In this document: in pieces, positions 27,333 through 36,555 of the stretch
Layout of the letters: each line of letters starts with the position of its first letter
Position numbering within the stretch: the first letter of the stretch is position 1
From: Psychrobacter immobilis
Lineage (GTDB): Bacteria > Pseudomonadota > Gammaproteobacteria > Pseudomonadales > Moraxellaceae
NCBI RefSeq assembly: GCF_904846235.1
Contig: NZ_CAJGZN010000008.1
Coordinates: 62,001 to 126,000, forward strand
Length of the DNA: 64,000 nucleotides
Direction of reading: 5' to 3'
Made by a program: the position numbers and the translations under genes
The notes under the pieces: generated by a model
What the model was told of the DNA's origin: nothing
The model's input: the letters and a program-made list of their open reading frames with translations, nothing else
The model's database searches: none

Positions 27333-28595
27333 TTATTTAAAAGACTTACGTTTGAAGCGATTTAGACGATAGGCAGTAGGATCTACCATGGCAGTATCGC
27401 CAAAATACAAAGCCGCGACCATCTGTGCGCTTACGACAGCTTGGGTCAGACCTAGATGCTGATGACCAAAGTTTAAAAAGACTGAGTTATGTCTATCTAT
27501 GATGGGTAGCGAGTCTGCTGTAGAAGGTCTAAACCCCATCCATTGCGTATTGCTGTCACTATCTAGCGGGGTGTTTAGCATTGCTTGAGCTTGTTTTAAC
27601 AGCATATTCGCACGGTTCATGTTTGCTGGCGCCTCAAGTCCTGCATACTCAACAGTGCCAGCCAAGCGCAGCCCTTTTTCCATCGGCGTCATAATAAAGC
27701 GGCGATCCATGCTAGAAACAGGAATGTTGAGACGCTGGCTTTCGTTAGGAAGCATCAGGTGATAGCCTCGCTCTGTATCCATTGGTACTGAGACACCTGT
27801 TAGCTGTTTGGCTAAGGCTTTGGAATGAGCTCCTGCGGCGAGCATAACCTTGTTGGCGTGAAGCTGCTTTTGTGTCGTCGTCAGACGAATACCATCAGTT
27901 ATTACTTCCGCGCTCAGAACACGGCAGTTTTCATAAATTTGACCGCCAAGCGATCTAAAAATAGTGCTTAATTTATGGGTAATGGCTTCTATATTGGTGA
28001 TATGACCTGTCTCTGGAAAAAACAAAGCACCCAGTTGATTGTCTTTTAACGCAGGCTCAAGATCTGTCAGTGCTGATTGTGAGAGTAGGTTGTTAGAAAC
28101 CCCTAAACTATTTAAACGTTGACCGTGCTCAGTCAGTACTTTTAGACTGTTGGGCGTCTCTGCGGTTAATACAGATCCTTGTATTTGTACCCAAGAATGT
28201 AATTGCCACTCTTTGGCAAAATCTTGCCAAGCTTGAAGGCTCTGTGCATTTAATGCCAAAAGCGCTTGGTGACTGCGTGCAAATGGTTCGGTACGCATAT
28301 TAAGTAATAACTTGAATGCCCATGGTGCTAAGCGTGGAAGGTAGCGCCAATCTATACGCAGAGGCCCTTCAGGGTTGAGTAGCATGGCAGGAACATGTCG
28401 TAAGATACTGGCATCAGCAATAGGGAAAACCTGTTCAGTGGCAATGTGACCTGCGTTGCCATAAGTTGCACCGCGCGCAATTTTATCGGCTTCCAAAATT
28501 GCAACTTTTACCCCACGAGACTGTAGGGTAACCGCAGCACATAGTCCGATAATGCCACCACCGATGATATGTATATCAAACACTTGTGTGTCCAT
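27333..28595 (-). CDS. FAD-dependent D-amino-acid (D-hydroxyproline) dehydrogenase
   Basis: A 420-residue DadA-like flavoprotein of the DAO family. The N-terminus carries the ADP-binding HIIGGGIIGLCAAVTL motif, followed by GATYGNAGHIA. The C-terminal third holds the GFRPSTADSLPIID and FGHQHLGLT flavin/substrate blocks. In this cluster it should oxidise cis-4-hydroxy-D-proline to 1-pyrroline-4-hydroxy-2-carboxylate, passing electrons to the respiratory chain as membrane-associated DadA enzymes do. The gene lies between the epimerase and deaminase genes on the same strand. A general D-amino acid role remains possible. Confidence 0.87.
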   Translation of the reverse strand: MDTQVFDIHIIGGGIIGLCAAVTLQSRGVKVAILEADKIARGATYGNAGHIATEQVFPIADASILRHVPAMLLNPEGPLRIDWRYLPRLAPWAFKLLLNMRTEPFARSHQALLALNAQSLQAWQDFAKEWQLHSWVQIQGSVLTAETPNSLKVLTEHGQRLNSLGVSNNLLSQSALTDLEPALKDNQLGALFFPETGHITNIEAITHKLSTIFRSLGGQIYENCRVLSAEVITDGIRLTTTQKQLHANKVMLAAGAHSKALAKQLTGVSVPMDTERGYHLMLPNESQRLNIPVSSMDRRFIMTPMEKGLRLAGTVEYAGLEAPANMNRANMLLKQAQAMLNTPLDSDSNTQWMGFRPSTADSLPIIDRHNSVFLNFGHQHLGLTQAVVSAQMVAALYFGDTAMVDPTAYRLNRFKRKSFK

Positions 28596-28667
28596 GATAG
28601 TCTCGCTTTTTTGACCTTACTGAGCAGTGATTGGTTGCTTCCTACTAGAATCCATACAAACTGGTAT

Positions 28668-29657
28668 TTATAAAGAAATACCCCATTTGAACGGATCGCT
28701 GTCTTGAACGATGAGAGAGGTCTCTGCACATACGTAGGCGTACCCTCGAATCGTGGGGATAATAGTATTGATAGGGTAGTTATGAAGAGGGCTATGATTA
28801 CTAAGCACATCAATAGGCTGATAGCTGGCACTAAAGACACTGCCAATGATGCTTTGCTGATACCAAGTCTCACCAGGTGCGAGTACATTATCTGCGGCTA
28901 AGCAAGCCAATTTGGCACTGGTTCCAGTACCACAAGGAGAGCGATCGTAGGCAGATCCAGGGCATAATACGAAGTTTTTGCTGTTAGTGCCGGCGAGATC
29001 GCTCTTGCCAAACAGTTCTATATGATCAATTTCGCCATTGTCAGCACCCGTGATTCCAGACTTATGAAGTGCCTCCTTAATCTGTATGCTAAATTGAGTA
29101 AGCGCCTCAACATTATTGGCTTCAATAGCTTGCTTATGATCGTTGACTAAGAAAAACCAATTACCACCCCAAGCGATATCTCCATAGATAGGACCGATAT
29201 TGGGTACTTGAACTTCTACTTGTTTTTGGTAGCGATAAGAGGGGACGTTCTGGACGCTACAACTACCATCATCATGCAAGGTTGCTTTAACTAGGCCTAC
29301 GCTTGTTTCTAGATAGTGATCACCAGCGGTTATTTTTTGTTGATAAGCTAGAGATGCAATAACGCCGATAGTGCCATGGCCACACATACCTAAATAGCCA
29401 TGATTATTAAAGAAGATCACGCCAGCCGTGGCACGAGGATCAGAAGGCGGGCACAAAAGCGCTCCGACAAGCACATCATTACCACGAGGTTCTAAAATAA
29501 TGCTTTGACGCAAATGATCGAAATTCTGTCTGAAGTCTTGAAGTTTTTCTTGAATAGTTTGTCCACTAAGCTCAGGAAATCCTGCATATACCATACGAGT
29601 AGGTTCACCGCCAGTATGCGAATCAATAATCTTAAGAGTGAAAAGCGTATCAAACAT
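28668..29657 (-). CDS. 4-hydroxyproline 2-epimerase (proline racemase family)
   Basis: A 329-residue proline-racemase-fold enzyme. Both catalytic cysteines are present, in M-C-G-H-G-T-I-G (~91) and S-P-C-G-T-G-T-S (~241), which marks epimerase/racemase rather than trans-3-hydroxyproline dehydratase (where the first Cys is replaced). It should convert trans-4-hydroxy-L-proline to cis-4-hydroxy-D-proline, the entry step. [12 protein letters not shown] near the N-terminus is typical. It is the first gene of the minus-strand cluster, divergent from the AraC regulator. Confidence 0.92.
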   Translation of the reverse strand: MFDTLFTLKIIDSHTGGEPTRMVYAGFPELSGQTIQEKLQDFRQNFDHLRQSIILEPRGNDVLVGALLCPPSDPRATAGVIFFNNHGYLGMCGHGTIGVIASLAYQQKITAGDHYLETSVGLVKATLHDDGSCSVQNVPSYRYQKQVEVQVPNIGPIYGDIAWGGNWFFLVNDHKQAIEANNVEALTQFSIQIKEALHKSGITGADNGEIDHIELFGKSDLAGTNSKNFVLCPGSAYDRSPCGTGTSAKLACLAADNVLAPGETWYQQSIIGSVFSASYQPIDVLSNHSPLHNYPINTIIPTIRGYAYVCAETSLIVQDSDPFKWGISL

Positions 29658-29870
29658 GACTGCCTACCTGATTCATCCGTGAGTTAATATACTGTTAGCG
29701 TTATTCATAAATGAACAAGGCGTAAATATAGAATGACGTTTTTCAGAAAAGCAGTCTTGATGTTTTTATATGAATAAATGCGCATTTCTGCACAGGTTAT
29801 AAAGATATTTAGGAGTATAAATATTGTGTAGCACCCTAAAATACCTGAAAAGCTCAACGACAAGCTTGAG

Positions 29871-30716
29871 ATGCTATATGGGAATATACCGATGCGGCCG
29901 TTAGTATTAGAAACACCTACAAAACAACTGTCAAAACACCTACAGGCTTATCAACCAGCCAATTTCGATGAGTTTGTTGGCAATATATCATTATTGATGC
30001 CTTTGTTTGATACTATGAAAAATGTGGTTTTTTTTGTTAAAGATGACCAAGCATGCTATCGACTAGTCAGTAAAACGCTCATTAGACGTAGCGGGCTTAA
30101 AAACAAAAAAGCACTAATAGGACTGACTACAGAGCAAGTATTTTTGAAATCTCAAGGCAAGGATTATCTCAATCAGGATCTGAGAGTGTTAAAGGAAGGC
30201 AGGGAGATTATTGATAAACTAGAACTTCATAGCTATGCATCAGGACAGCTAGGATGGTGTATCACGCAAAAAATCCCCGTCTATGATGTAAAAAATCATA
30301 TTGTAGCAATGGTAGGTATATCAGTAGATATTGATGAAGATAACGAGCGGATATTACGCAAACACGCTCGATTGGCAAGCGTAGATCAATACGTACGAGA
30401 CAATCTTGATCAAAAGATTAATATTGGTCAATTGGCGAAATTGGCAAATCTTAGTCAATCGCAATTGGAGCGTACCTTCAAAGCAGTGCTCAATATGTCA
30501 CCCATTCAGTTTGTACAAAAAATGCGCCTAGAGCATGCCATTCGACTACTAGCGAATCATAAGCTAACAGTAACTCAAGTCTCCTTAAACTGTGGATACG
30601 GTGATCATAGTGCCTTTAGTCGACAATTTAAGCAGTTTACTGGGATGTCTCCTGTGAACTTCCGTAAAATACATTTCAAAGAAGCACAAATAAGTGCAAA
30701 AAAATATGGTTTTTGA
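29871..30716 (+). CDS. AraC-family regulator with PAS-like sensor domain
   Basis: About 281 residues: a PAS-like sensor (~55-165, with FFVKDDQACYRLVSKTL and VVAMVGISVDID-like ending) and a C-terminal AraC double helix-turn-helix (~185-270: INIGQLAKLANLSQSQLERTFK, and CGYGDHSAFSRQFKQFTGMSP by position). It is transcribed away from the epimerase gene with a 213-base shared gap, so it is very likely the activator of the hydroxyproline cluster. A second ATG at 29892 could be the true start. The ligand is probably hydroxyproline or a product of it (inference). Confidence 0.88.
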   Translation: MLYGNIPMRPLVLETPTKQLSKHLQAYQPANFDEFVGNISLLMPLFDTMKNVVFFVKDDQACYRLVSKTLIRRSGLKNKKALIGLTTEQVFLKSQGKDYLNQDLRVLKEGREIIDKLELHSYASGQLGWCITQKIPVYDVKNHIVAMVGISVDIDEDNERILRKHARLASVDQYVRDNLDQKINIGQLAKLANLSQSQLERTFKAVLNMSPIQFVQKMRLEHAIRLLANHKLTVTQVSLNCGYGDHSAFSRQFKQFTGMSPVNFRKIHFKEAQISAKKYGF

Positions 30717-30731
30717 CTCTAAAATAGTTCT

Positions 30732-31997
30732 CTAACGACTCCGAAGCTCATCTATATAATCTGCCCAATCTTGCATCATCTGCACCCTAGTGTCGATTTC
30801 ATCAAGTCTGTTGTAAGCCCCGCCATGTGTGTCTTTTATCCTGTGACCTAGCTGTAACTCTGTGACGATGTCAGAATAGCGTAGCTCAGGCTGTTCCATG
30901 AGCAAAGTTTTAGCGGATGCTCGAAATCCATGCGCACATTGCACGTCTTTATATCCAAGTCGGTGGAATATCTGCACCAACGTCGCCTTACTGATATAGG
31001 CGTTGCTTGAACCGCGCATCGACGCAAATACATATTCCTTATGCCCAGTAATTGATTGGATGTTTCGTAATCGCGTAATCACTTGCGTGGCCAAGGGAAC
31101 AACTAAGTGCGAGACCATATCGTCACGACCTTCGCCTTTAGTCGGGGAGAATGCCCATGTATTGTTGTCCCAATCGATGTCACCCCAACGCATTGAGCGC
31201 AGATCGATGCTACGTACAAACACGTAAGGTAATAAGTTCATCGCCTCTAATGTAATCTTACTTGCACCTCTAAAATTCGACATATCCTTTAAGAGAGTCG
31301 CAAATTGGTCTGGCTTGGTGATGGCAGGCAAGTGATTGCCTGAATTGGCAGGTGCAAGCTCACCACGGGTATCAATTGCCACATTTCTATCGCACAACCC
31401 TCGAGCAACAGCGAATGAAAATACCTTTTCAGTATACAGACGAGTGCTTGCACCAACGAAAGTTGCTTGGTTTTTATTGTTTTGAATCGACTCACACACA
31501 CTCAGTATCATCTCGCTAGTGATATCGTCCATTCTTAAATCACCAATTTCTTGGCACATATATCCTAGACATAAATCCCAGAACTTAAGGGTTGACTCAC
31601 TGTATGACGGTTTTTTAGATTTACTTTGAGTGCGACCTGCTGTTTTGTGTTCTCGCCATGCTTTGGCAATTTCAGAAAATGGTGCGTTTTTTAGGTGAGT
31701 ATATTTATTGGTTTGCTCTTTTTGCTGGATAGCTTTAGGGTCAGAGCCTTTTGCGACCATATCAAGAATGGTGTCTGCTTTATATTTAACCTCATGGAGA
31801 CTGACATCCTCAATCTTACCCAACATCATCCTAGGACGTTTGCCCTCGATATGCGGATGGGAATAACGTAAGTAGTATTCCTTTTTGCCATTTGGATAAA
31901 TACGCAGACTTAAGCCAGCTACACCTGAGACACTGACAGAATAATCTTTGTCTCGGCATTCGAGCTTATTGATATCGTTTGCAGTGTCGATAGCCAT
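30732..31997 (-). CDS. Tyrosine-type site-specific integrase
   Basis: A 421-residue phage/island integrase: an N-terminal DUF4102-type arm-binding domain (GLSLRIYPNGKKEYYLRY, MLGKIEDVSLHEVK), a core-binding SAM-like domain, and a catalytic domain with Arg (~267 in FVRSIDLRSM), H-G-F-R (~352), L-G-H and the nucleophile Tyr in A-Y-N-R (~395). This layout is that of P4-type integrases. It ends only 15 bases from the 3' end of the AraC gene. No tRNA is adjacent. The gene looks complete, but little recognisable cargo remains, so it may be the survivor of an eroded island. Confidence 0.92.
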   Translation of the reverse strand: MAIDTANDINKLECRDKDYSVSVSGVAGLSLRIYPNGKKEYYLRYSHPHIEGKRPRMMLGKIEDVSLHEVKYKADTILDMVAKGSDPKAIQQKEQTNKYTHLKNAPFSEIAKAWREHKTAGRTQSKSKKPSYSESTLKFWDLCLGYMCQEIGDLRMDDITSEMILSVCESIQNNKNQATFVGASTRLYTEKVFSFAVARGLCDRNVAIDTRGELAPANSGNHLPAITKPDQFATLLKDMSNFRGASKITLEAMNLLPYVFVRSIDLRSMRWGDIDWDNNTWAFSPTKGEGRDDMVSHLVVPLATQVITRLRNIQSITGHKEYVFASMRGSSNAYISKATLVQIFHRLGYKDVQCAHGFRASAKTLLMEQPELRYSDIVTELQLGHRIKDTHGGAYNRLDEIDTRVQMMQDWADYIDELRSR

Positions 31998-32091
31998 AAT
32001 ATATATCCGTCATATGATAATTAAAGTTAATGATAGGTTTATGGTTGATGACTTATAAAAAGTCTATTCTGTAGAAAAACATAGAAGTATT

Positions 32092-32111
32092 GGACACTGT
32101 CATGGACACTG
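32092..32111. repeat. Doubled GGACACTG repeat upstream of integrase
   Basis: GGACACTG occurs twice, 12 bases apart, about 95 bases upstream of the integrase start. P4-type integrase genes are often preceded by such paired short repeats, which serve as recombinase arm sites or lie at the attachment end; that role here is inferred. Confidence 0.5.
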
Positions 32112-33239
32112 GTATTCATTAGTGTTTTTAGTAAAACCTTATAGAGTAATAGTTTTAACACTTAATCATCCCCAAGGTTCACTTGGGGATGATTATAGTA
32201 TAGAATAAAGAGAGGGAGTAAGCCATGTGTTTATTGATATATATGGCGTTTGAGGCAATAAACCTCAGATAGATTAAAAGCAAAAACTCTGTTTACTATG
32301 GTTGATAGAGTTCTTCAGTTTATTTACACAAAAAACCATGCTCCTGTACGTGCACAGAATATAAAAATCAGGGTCATAGTACTGTTCTGTGCAAATTTGG
32401 AGGTAGCAACTTAATGCTTTAGATTAAGATATTTCAGTAAGAACGAGAGATGTTAGAAAATACCAATGAATGTCTCACTAACCAGGAAGGCTCTTTTGGT
32501 GACTCTAAATGAAAACGTATTACAACGTAGTTAGCTATGATAATAGCAGCTATAAGGTGTATATAGACTTGGACTTACTGAGATGCCAAATAGGAGCATT
32601 GTCAAAGCTCGTATACGTTCTTATCAATGATATAGAGTAATAGGCATCCAGAAGGGTTTTTGCTTTTACTTTGAGCTGATTGTCATTTGGTGGCGAATAC
32701 TTCTGTACCTAATGTAGTTCAAGCACATTCGCATTAATAAGGAAGTCGGCTAAGCTACCAACACTCGATTGATGAGTAATTTGGTTATTAGGTGATGATT
32801 AGGAATGACAGATTATTCAGAGGGATTGTTGTGCCGTATGAAGGTAGTAAACTTAGCAATGATGAGTAGAACAAGTTTATCAAACAGTTTAACTAGCGAC
32901 ATGGTTTAATACGTTAAGCTCAATTACAAATACAATAGGGTCAGTGATAGCTCTGTACATTGACTCCTTAAGATAGCTTAGCTAGTAAATGTATTAGTGT
33001 TACTGAAGGTGATTTTATGAATAGGCAGTACGTATGAGAATTAATAGATCATCAACCAATCTTGATAAAGATTTATCATATAATCATAATCCCATGAACT
33101 TATTGTACGGTAGCCTTAGTTTAACATAATATACATTATGCGAAAACAAACCAACGGTTTTAGTGGTTAGGCGTAAAATAATTTAAACTATGTAATTCTT
33201 ATACCTTAACTCAGATTTGATATTAGCTATAGACTTTTA
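32112..33239. other. Gene-poor AT-rich stretch behind the integrase
   Basis: More than 1.1 kb without a credible coding frame on either strand: stops are frequent in all frames and no Shine-Dalgarno/ATG pair leads to a frame of length. No tRNA-like GTTCRANNC loop was seen. The only structure found is a perfect hairpin at 32163-32195. The most likely reading is decayed island DNA. Confidence 0.5.
32163..32195. repeat. Perfect 14-base stem-loop
   Basis: TAATCATCCCCAAG pairs with CTTGGGGATGATTA around a 5-base loop GTTCA. There is no T-run on either side, so it is not a standard terminator; it could be an end of an RNA, a recombination site or a protein-binding palindrome. Confidence 0.5.
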
Positions 33240-33731
33240 CTAACGACAAGTTTCAAGTAAATGCTTCCGCAACGTTTTGCCATCCTGATCTAAAACCACA
33301 TCTGCGACTTGGCAAGTTTTATCATTATTATCACATGACAACTCATAATAAACATCGCTACCTTGCGCCAAGCTAACCTGAACCAATCCTTGAGCAGTGA
33401 TTGAAAACTTTTTGTCTTGCGTATAGTCAGGATCTTGCGAGTTCCAAAGTACATCGTAATCTATATTGCAGGACGTCTGAGTTTTATCAAAATATGCTTG
33501 CTCAAGTTGCATCGCTGCTTGCAAATCAGCATCGGCGTATTGCTGCAGCACTACAGGATGACTCATACCTTGGTCATCAATATCTTGTTGGTACATTTTC
33601 GTGATGGTCGCAATCTTCATATCAGCCATGGCATTTTGTTTCTGATCTACTTTTGATACATCCGCTATAGCGTGACCGACAGGCATCAGTCCTATGGTCA
33701 ATAGTAATGTCAGCGATTTATATGTTGGCAT
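33240..33731 (-). CDS. Small secreted protein, unknown function
   Basis: A 163-residue exported protein with a clear signal peptide (LTLLLTIGLMPVGHAIA, cleavage about residue 23). The mature part has four cysteines (near residues 92, 129, 135 and 162), which could form two disulfides in the periplasm. I do not recognise the family. It is divergent from the lipoprotein gene that follows, with a ~200-base shared gap. Confidence 0.65.
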   Translation of the reverse strand: MPTYKSLTLLLTIGLMPVGHAIADVSKVDQKQNAMADMKIATITKMYQQDIDDQGMSHPVVLQQYADADLQAAMQLEQAYFDKTQTSCNIDYDVLWNSQDPDYTQDKKFSITAQGLVQVSLAQGSDVYYELSCDNNDKTCQVADVVLDQDGKTLRKHLLETCR

Positions 33732-33933
33732 GGTGTTCTCTGCGAGCTTTTGTCCTATAAGTGTTACCGACTATTACATCATACCTATATTCGGACTCTG
33801 CTGTATTATCGTATCATTCAGGTTTACTTACCAAAATATCGATTACATAGCATTTTTATGGTATTTTTTACTGGTTCCCATGACAATTTATAGTGATGTT
33901 TCTTTCGCTAATAACTGTGCTAAGGATGATTTT

Positions 33934-34602
33934 ATGATGACATTACCTGCTTTTTTTAAGGAAAAATCTGCAACATTAGTCTCTAGCAGCCTTCTGTTAT
34001 TCACGCTAGCTGCTACGGGTTGTCAGTCTGCTTCTGAGTCCAGTGAAGCCATTGTATCTCAGCCAACCAGTAGCTCATCAACACCTAGTAATGCTGATAT
34101 CAGCCAGCAAACCCTTAGGCAGCAAGCGTTACGTATACAGCGCGCACTGGCAAATAAGGACTTTTCTAGAATCACTAATGATATCCATCCAACACGTGGC
34201 GTTCGTTTTTCGATGTACGCTTATGTACGGCCTGAGTCAGATAAATTCTTTAGCCGCGGGCAATTTGCACAGTATTTACAGCAGTCCAACATCCAATTCA
34301 CTTGGGGCGAAAAAGACGGTACTGGCGATCTGTTGGTCATGCCGTTGCCTACTTATTTGGATACTTGGGTGGATGGCAAAAAGTTTAATAACGCTAGCAT
34401 CAATGTCAATGAATTAAAAAATAATGGTAATTCTATCAATAACTTAAAAGAAACATACCCAACATCAGATGTTGTAGAGTTTTATTATAAAGGCACTGAT
34501 GAATATGATGGTATGGACTGGCGGGTATTGCGCTTAGTATTTGATGAGTATCAAGGCAAGCGGTATCTAGTCGCCATTATTAATGACCAATGGACGGTTT
34601 AA
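33934..34602 (+). CDS. Putative lipoprotein with IHP-RGVRFS domain
   Basis: About 222 residues from the ATG at 33934, which has AAGGA upstream and begins a proper signal peptide ending in the lipobox A-T-G-C. The open frame continues upstream to 33694, but that extension is hydrophobic without a ribosome site and is rejected. After a Ser/Thr-rich linker the domain contains IHPTRGVRFSMYAYV, FTWGEKDGTGD, N-N-G-N-S-I-N-N and W-R-V-L-R-L-V-F...Y-L-V-A-I-I-N-D-Q-W-T. I recall this pattern from a widespread uncharacterised lipoprotein family, including Firmicutes members. Function unknown. Confidence 0.72.
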   Translation: MMTLPAFFKEKSATLVSSSLLLFTLAATGCQSASESSEAIVSQPTSSSSTPSNADISQQTLRQQALRIQRALANKDFSRITNDIHPTRGVRFSMYAYVRPESDKFFSRGQFAQYLQQSNIQFTWGEKDGTGDLLVMPLPTYLDTWVDGKKFNNASINVNELKNNGNSINNLKETYPTSDVVEFYYKGTDEYDGMDWRVLRLVFDEYQGKRYLVAIINDQWTV

Positions 34603-34738
34603 GGCGTAGAGAAAGATTGCCCGACAACTTTTATAAGACTTGTTTAAATGGGCAGCCTACTCTATCTGGTGATAAATGCTATATATATTCGAGAAAATAT
34701 ATATAGCAGCTTGTGTTACGTGATCTTTGGTATGGTTT

Positions 34739-35038
34739 TTAATGACAAGCTTCGTCAGTTTTAAGCTCGGTGCTTTGGGCAATTTTTTTGATTAATTTTA
34801 GCGCTTGTTGTAGCTCGCTTGAGTTTTTATAGAAGCGCTGTTGATTGAGCGTATAGCCTTGTACTAAGTAGTCGCTGAGTTGCCCAACGCCTAAATTGCA
34901 CGCCTTGAGGAGATTTGATTCGATAGCCTACTGATATAACCACGTCTAAGTCATAAAAAGTCACCGGACGGTCTGAATTTGCAATATGCTTATGCTGTCT
35001 TAAATACAGTTTACTGTCACCATCTCTATAAATATCAT
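34739..35038 (-). pseudogene. RhuM-family fragment, truncated and frameshifted
   Basis: On the minus strand this gap reads as a piece of a RhuM-type protein: N-D-I-Y-R-D-G-D-S-K, then V-T-F-Y-D-L-D-V-V-I-S-V-G-Y-R and G-V-Q-F-R-R-W-A-T-Q. The frame then shifts near 34874 and continues D-Y-L-V-Q-G-Y-T-L-N-Q-Q-R-F-Y-K-N to a stop at 34739-34741. The N-terminus is missing: the frame runs into the 3' end of mtfA without a start. RhuM-like proteins are usual passengers of islands and defence loci, so this is a relic of transferred DNA. Confidence 0.75.
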
Positions 35039-35782
35039 TTATAACGGCGTCTGCCGAAAGAATTTCACCATAATCTGATAAATATCCGGATAAGCATCAA
35101 CCAGCTTTTGCGGTGTTTCAAAAAACACTTCACTCAAAACCGCAAAAAACTCAGCAGGATTGGTTGCGCCATAACGATCAAGTCCTGACTTGCGATGTGT
35201 CTGAAAGTCCTCAAAATCGCGGCTCATAATCTGTGTCCAGTTTGCAGGATCCATATTAGGTTGCATGGGCGGAAAGCCATTGGCACGGCCATTCATCATA
35301 TCGAGCTTATGAACAAACTCATGAATGACAACGTTATGCCCGTCACGTTCGCCTGAGTGCTTGGCATCTCTCCATGAAAGAATAACAGGCCCTCTCAGCC
35401 ATGCTTCTCCGCTACGGTGTTGACTGCCTTCGTGGACGATACCAAACTCATCTACCGTGGTGCTGTTACTTTTGTACGAGCCAGGATAAATGATGATGGA
35501 TGACCAACCAGCATACCAATCAAGGCCTAAGTTTAAGATCGGCAAACATGCTTGCAGTGCAATCGACTGTCTGACAGCATTCGTAATTTCAAAGCCTTGT
35601 GCACCAGTGATAGATTTATCAGCTAAAAATAATGTTGCTAACTCAAATAAATGTTTCATCTCGTCAACATTTAATCTATCAAGTATCACGATACGCTCAG
35701 CCGCTTGCATCCAGTCAGCCTGAGTAAATTCACTGTTGTCTAGTATGCGCTGTTCACGCCAGTCTTTTATGATGCCAAACAT
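35039..35782 (-). CDS. mtfA: MtfA-like zinc metallopeptidase
   Basis: A 247-residue protein of the MtfA (Mlc titration factor A) family, cytosolic zinc aminopeptidases related to the anthrax lethal factor fold. The zinc motif H-E-F-x-H (~154) and the conserved N-P-A-E-F-F-A-V-L-S-E-V-F-F-E block are present, as are WYAGWSSIIIYP and the N-terminal WREQRIL. In enterobacteria MtfA binds Mlc and affects glucose uptake, but Mlc is not evident here, so the target is unknown. The gene's stop abuts the rhuM fragment. Confidence 0.9.
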   Translation of the reverse strand: MFGIIKDWREQRILDNSEFTQADWMQAAERIVILDRLNVDEMKHLFELATLFLADKSITGAQGFEITNAVRQSIALQACLPILNLGLDWYAGWSSIIIYPGSYKSNSTTVDEFGIVHEGSQHRSGEAWLRGPVILSWRDAKHSGERDGHNVVIHEFVHKLDMMNGRANGFPPMQPNMDPANWTQIMSRDFEDFQTHRKSGLDRYGATNPAEFFAVLSEVFFETPQKLVDAYPDIYQIMVKFFRQTPL

Positions 35783-35864
35783 AATTTGCTATCCTTAACC
35801 TTACGATATTGAAATAACTCAGCCTAGCATGCACTCACTTGCCACAAATATGCCAATATCGTTA

Positions 35865-36437
35865 CTAAGAAGACTTTATGGCATCTAACTGCACTTCTAC
35901 CACTCGTAGCGCCATTGATTTCCAGTCCAAATTTATATCATCAGTAAACACCATGTGGTGACTGATACTCACGTACCCATGTACGATTGCCCAAATATCT
36001 AGCGCTATTTGTCTGCGCTCCTCAATAGTCGCACCATCTGGTAGATACGAGCCAGCCACCCGTACCAGTTTTGAAAATGCACTGTCTCTGGCTGCAACTG
36101 CTTCTTCAGAGGGCTGATATCCTGCATCAGATTCCCCAAAAATCAGCCGATAGTGTGCCTCGTGTTGCTCGCCTACATTGAGATACCCTAGGCACGCCTC
36201 TAGCACTTGCTCTTTGTTTGCCTTACCTTCTGGAATGACATCCATGGCTTCACGGACGAGATTAAATCCTTCTATGTACAGCGCATCTAGTATGCCTTGC
36301 TTACCTTGGAAGTGACTGTATATACCGATGGTGGACAGTCCTGCCCGCTTGGATATGGCGCGTACACTCAAGGCGTCCCCACCCCCTTCTAAGAAAAGCT
36401 CAGATGCAGCGTTTAGTATTTTGGTTCTGGCATCCAT
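35865..36437 (-). CDS. TetR-family transcriptional regulator
   Basis: About 190 residues from ATG 36437 (a TTG at 36461 would add eight). The N-terminal TetR helix-turn-helix is clear (RTKILNAASELFLEGG, VRAISKRAGLSTIGIYSHF), with a C-terminal domain of the TetR_C_33-like kind. It is divergent from the flavoprotein/DUF2855 operon, and a double palindromic operator lies between them, so it most likely represses both itself and that operon until an unknown ligand binds. Confidence 0.9.
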   Translation of the reverse strand: MDARTKILNAASELFLEGGGDALSVRAISKRAGLSTIGIYSHFQGKQGILDALYIEGFNLVREAMDVIPEGKANKEQVLEACLGYLNVGEQHEAHYRLIFGESDAGYQPSEEAVAARDSAFSKLVRVAGSYLPDGATIEERRQIALDIWAIVHGYVSISHHMVFTDDINLDWKSMALRVVEVQLDAIKSS

Positions 36438-36454
36438 TAGATTCTCACTATGTC

Positions 36455-36484
36455 TTGACAATTATAACAGTGTTATTCTAGTAT
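36455..36484 (+). promoter_or_regulatory. Sigma-70 promoter of the flavoprotein operon
   Basis: TTGACA at 36455-36460 is followed 18 bases later by TAGTAT, about 70 bases upstream of the flavoprotein ATG. The first operator half lies in the spacer, and the second covers the start region, as expected for repression. Confidence 0.55.
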
Positions 36485-36497
36485 ATAACACTGTTAT
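36464..36497. promoter_or_regulatory. Twin TetR operator
   Basis: ATAACAGTGTTAT (36464-36476) and its exact reverse complement ATAACACTGTTAT (36485-36497) are 21 bases centre to centre, that is two helical turns. Each is nearly palindromic itself. They lie between the divergent TetR and flavoprotein genes. Confidence 0.8.
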
Positions 36498-36555
36498 GCA
36501 CAAACAATTATGAATTGATTGTGTTGATAGAAACTCAACTTAGAGTAAGGACACT

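Noticed and set aside
31998..33239. Search for a tRNA or attachment-site gene beside the integrase
   Set aside because: No T-loop-like GTTCRANNC with matching arms was found.
33694..33933. 80-residue N-terminal extension of the lipoprotein
   Set aside because: It has no ribosome site and would bury a good signal peptide and lipobox that begin at 33934.
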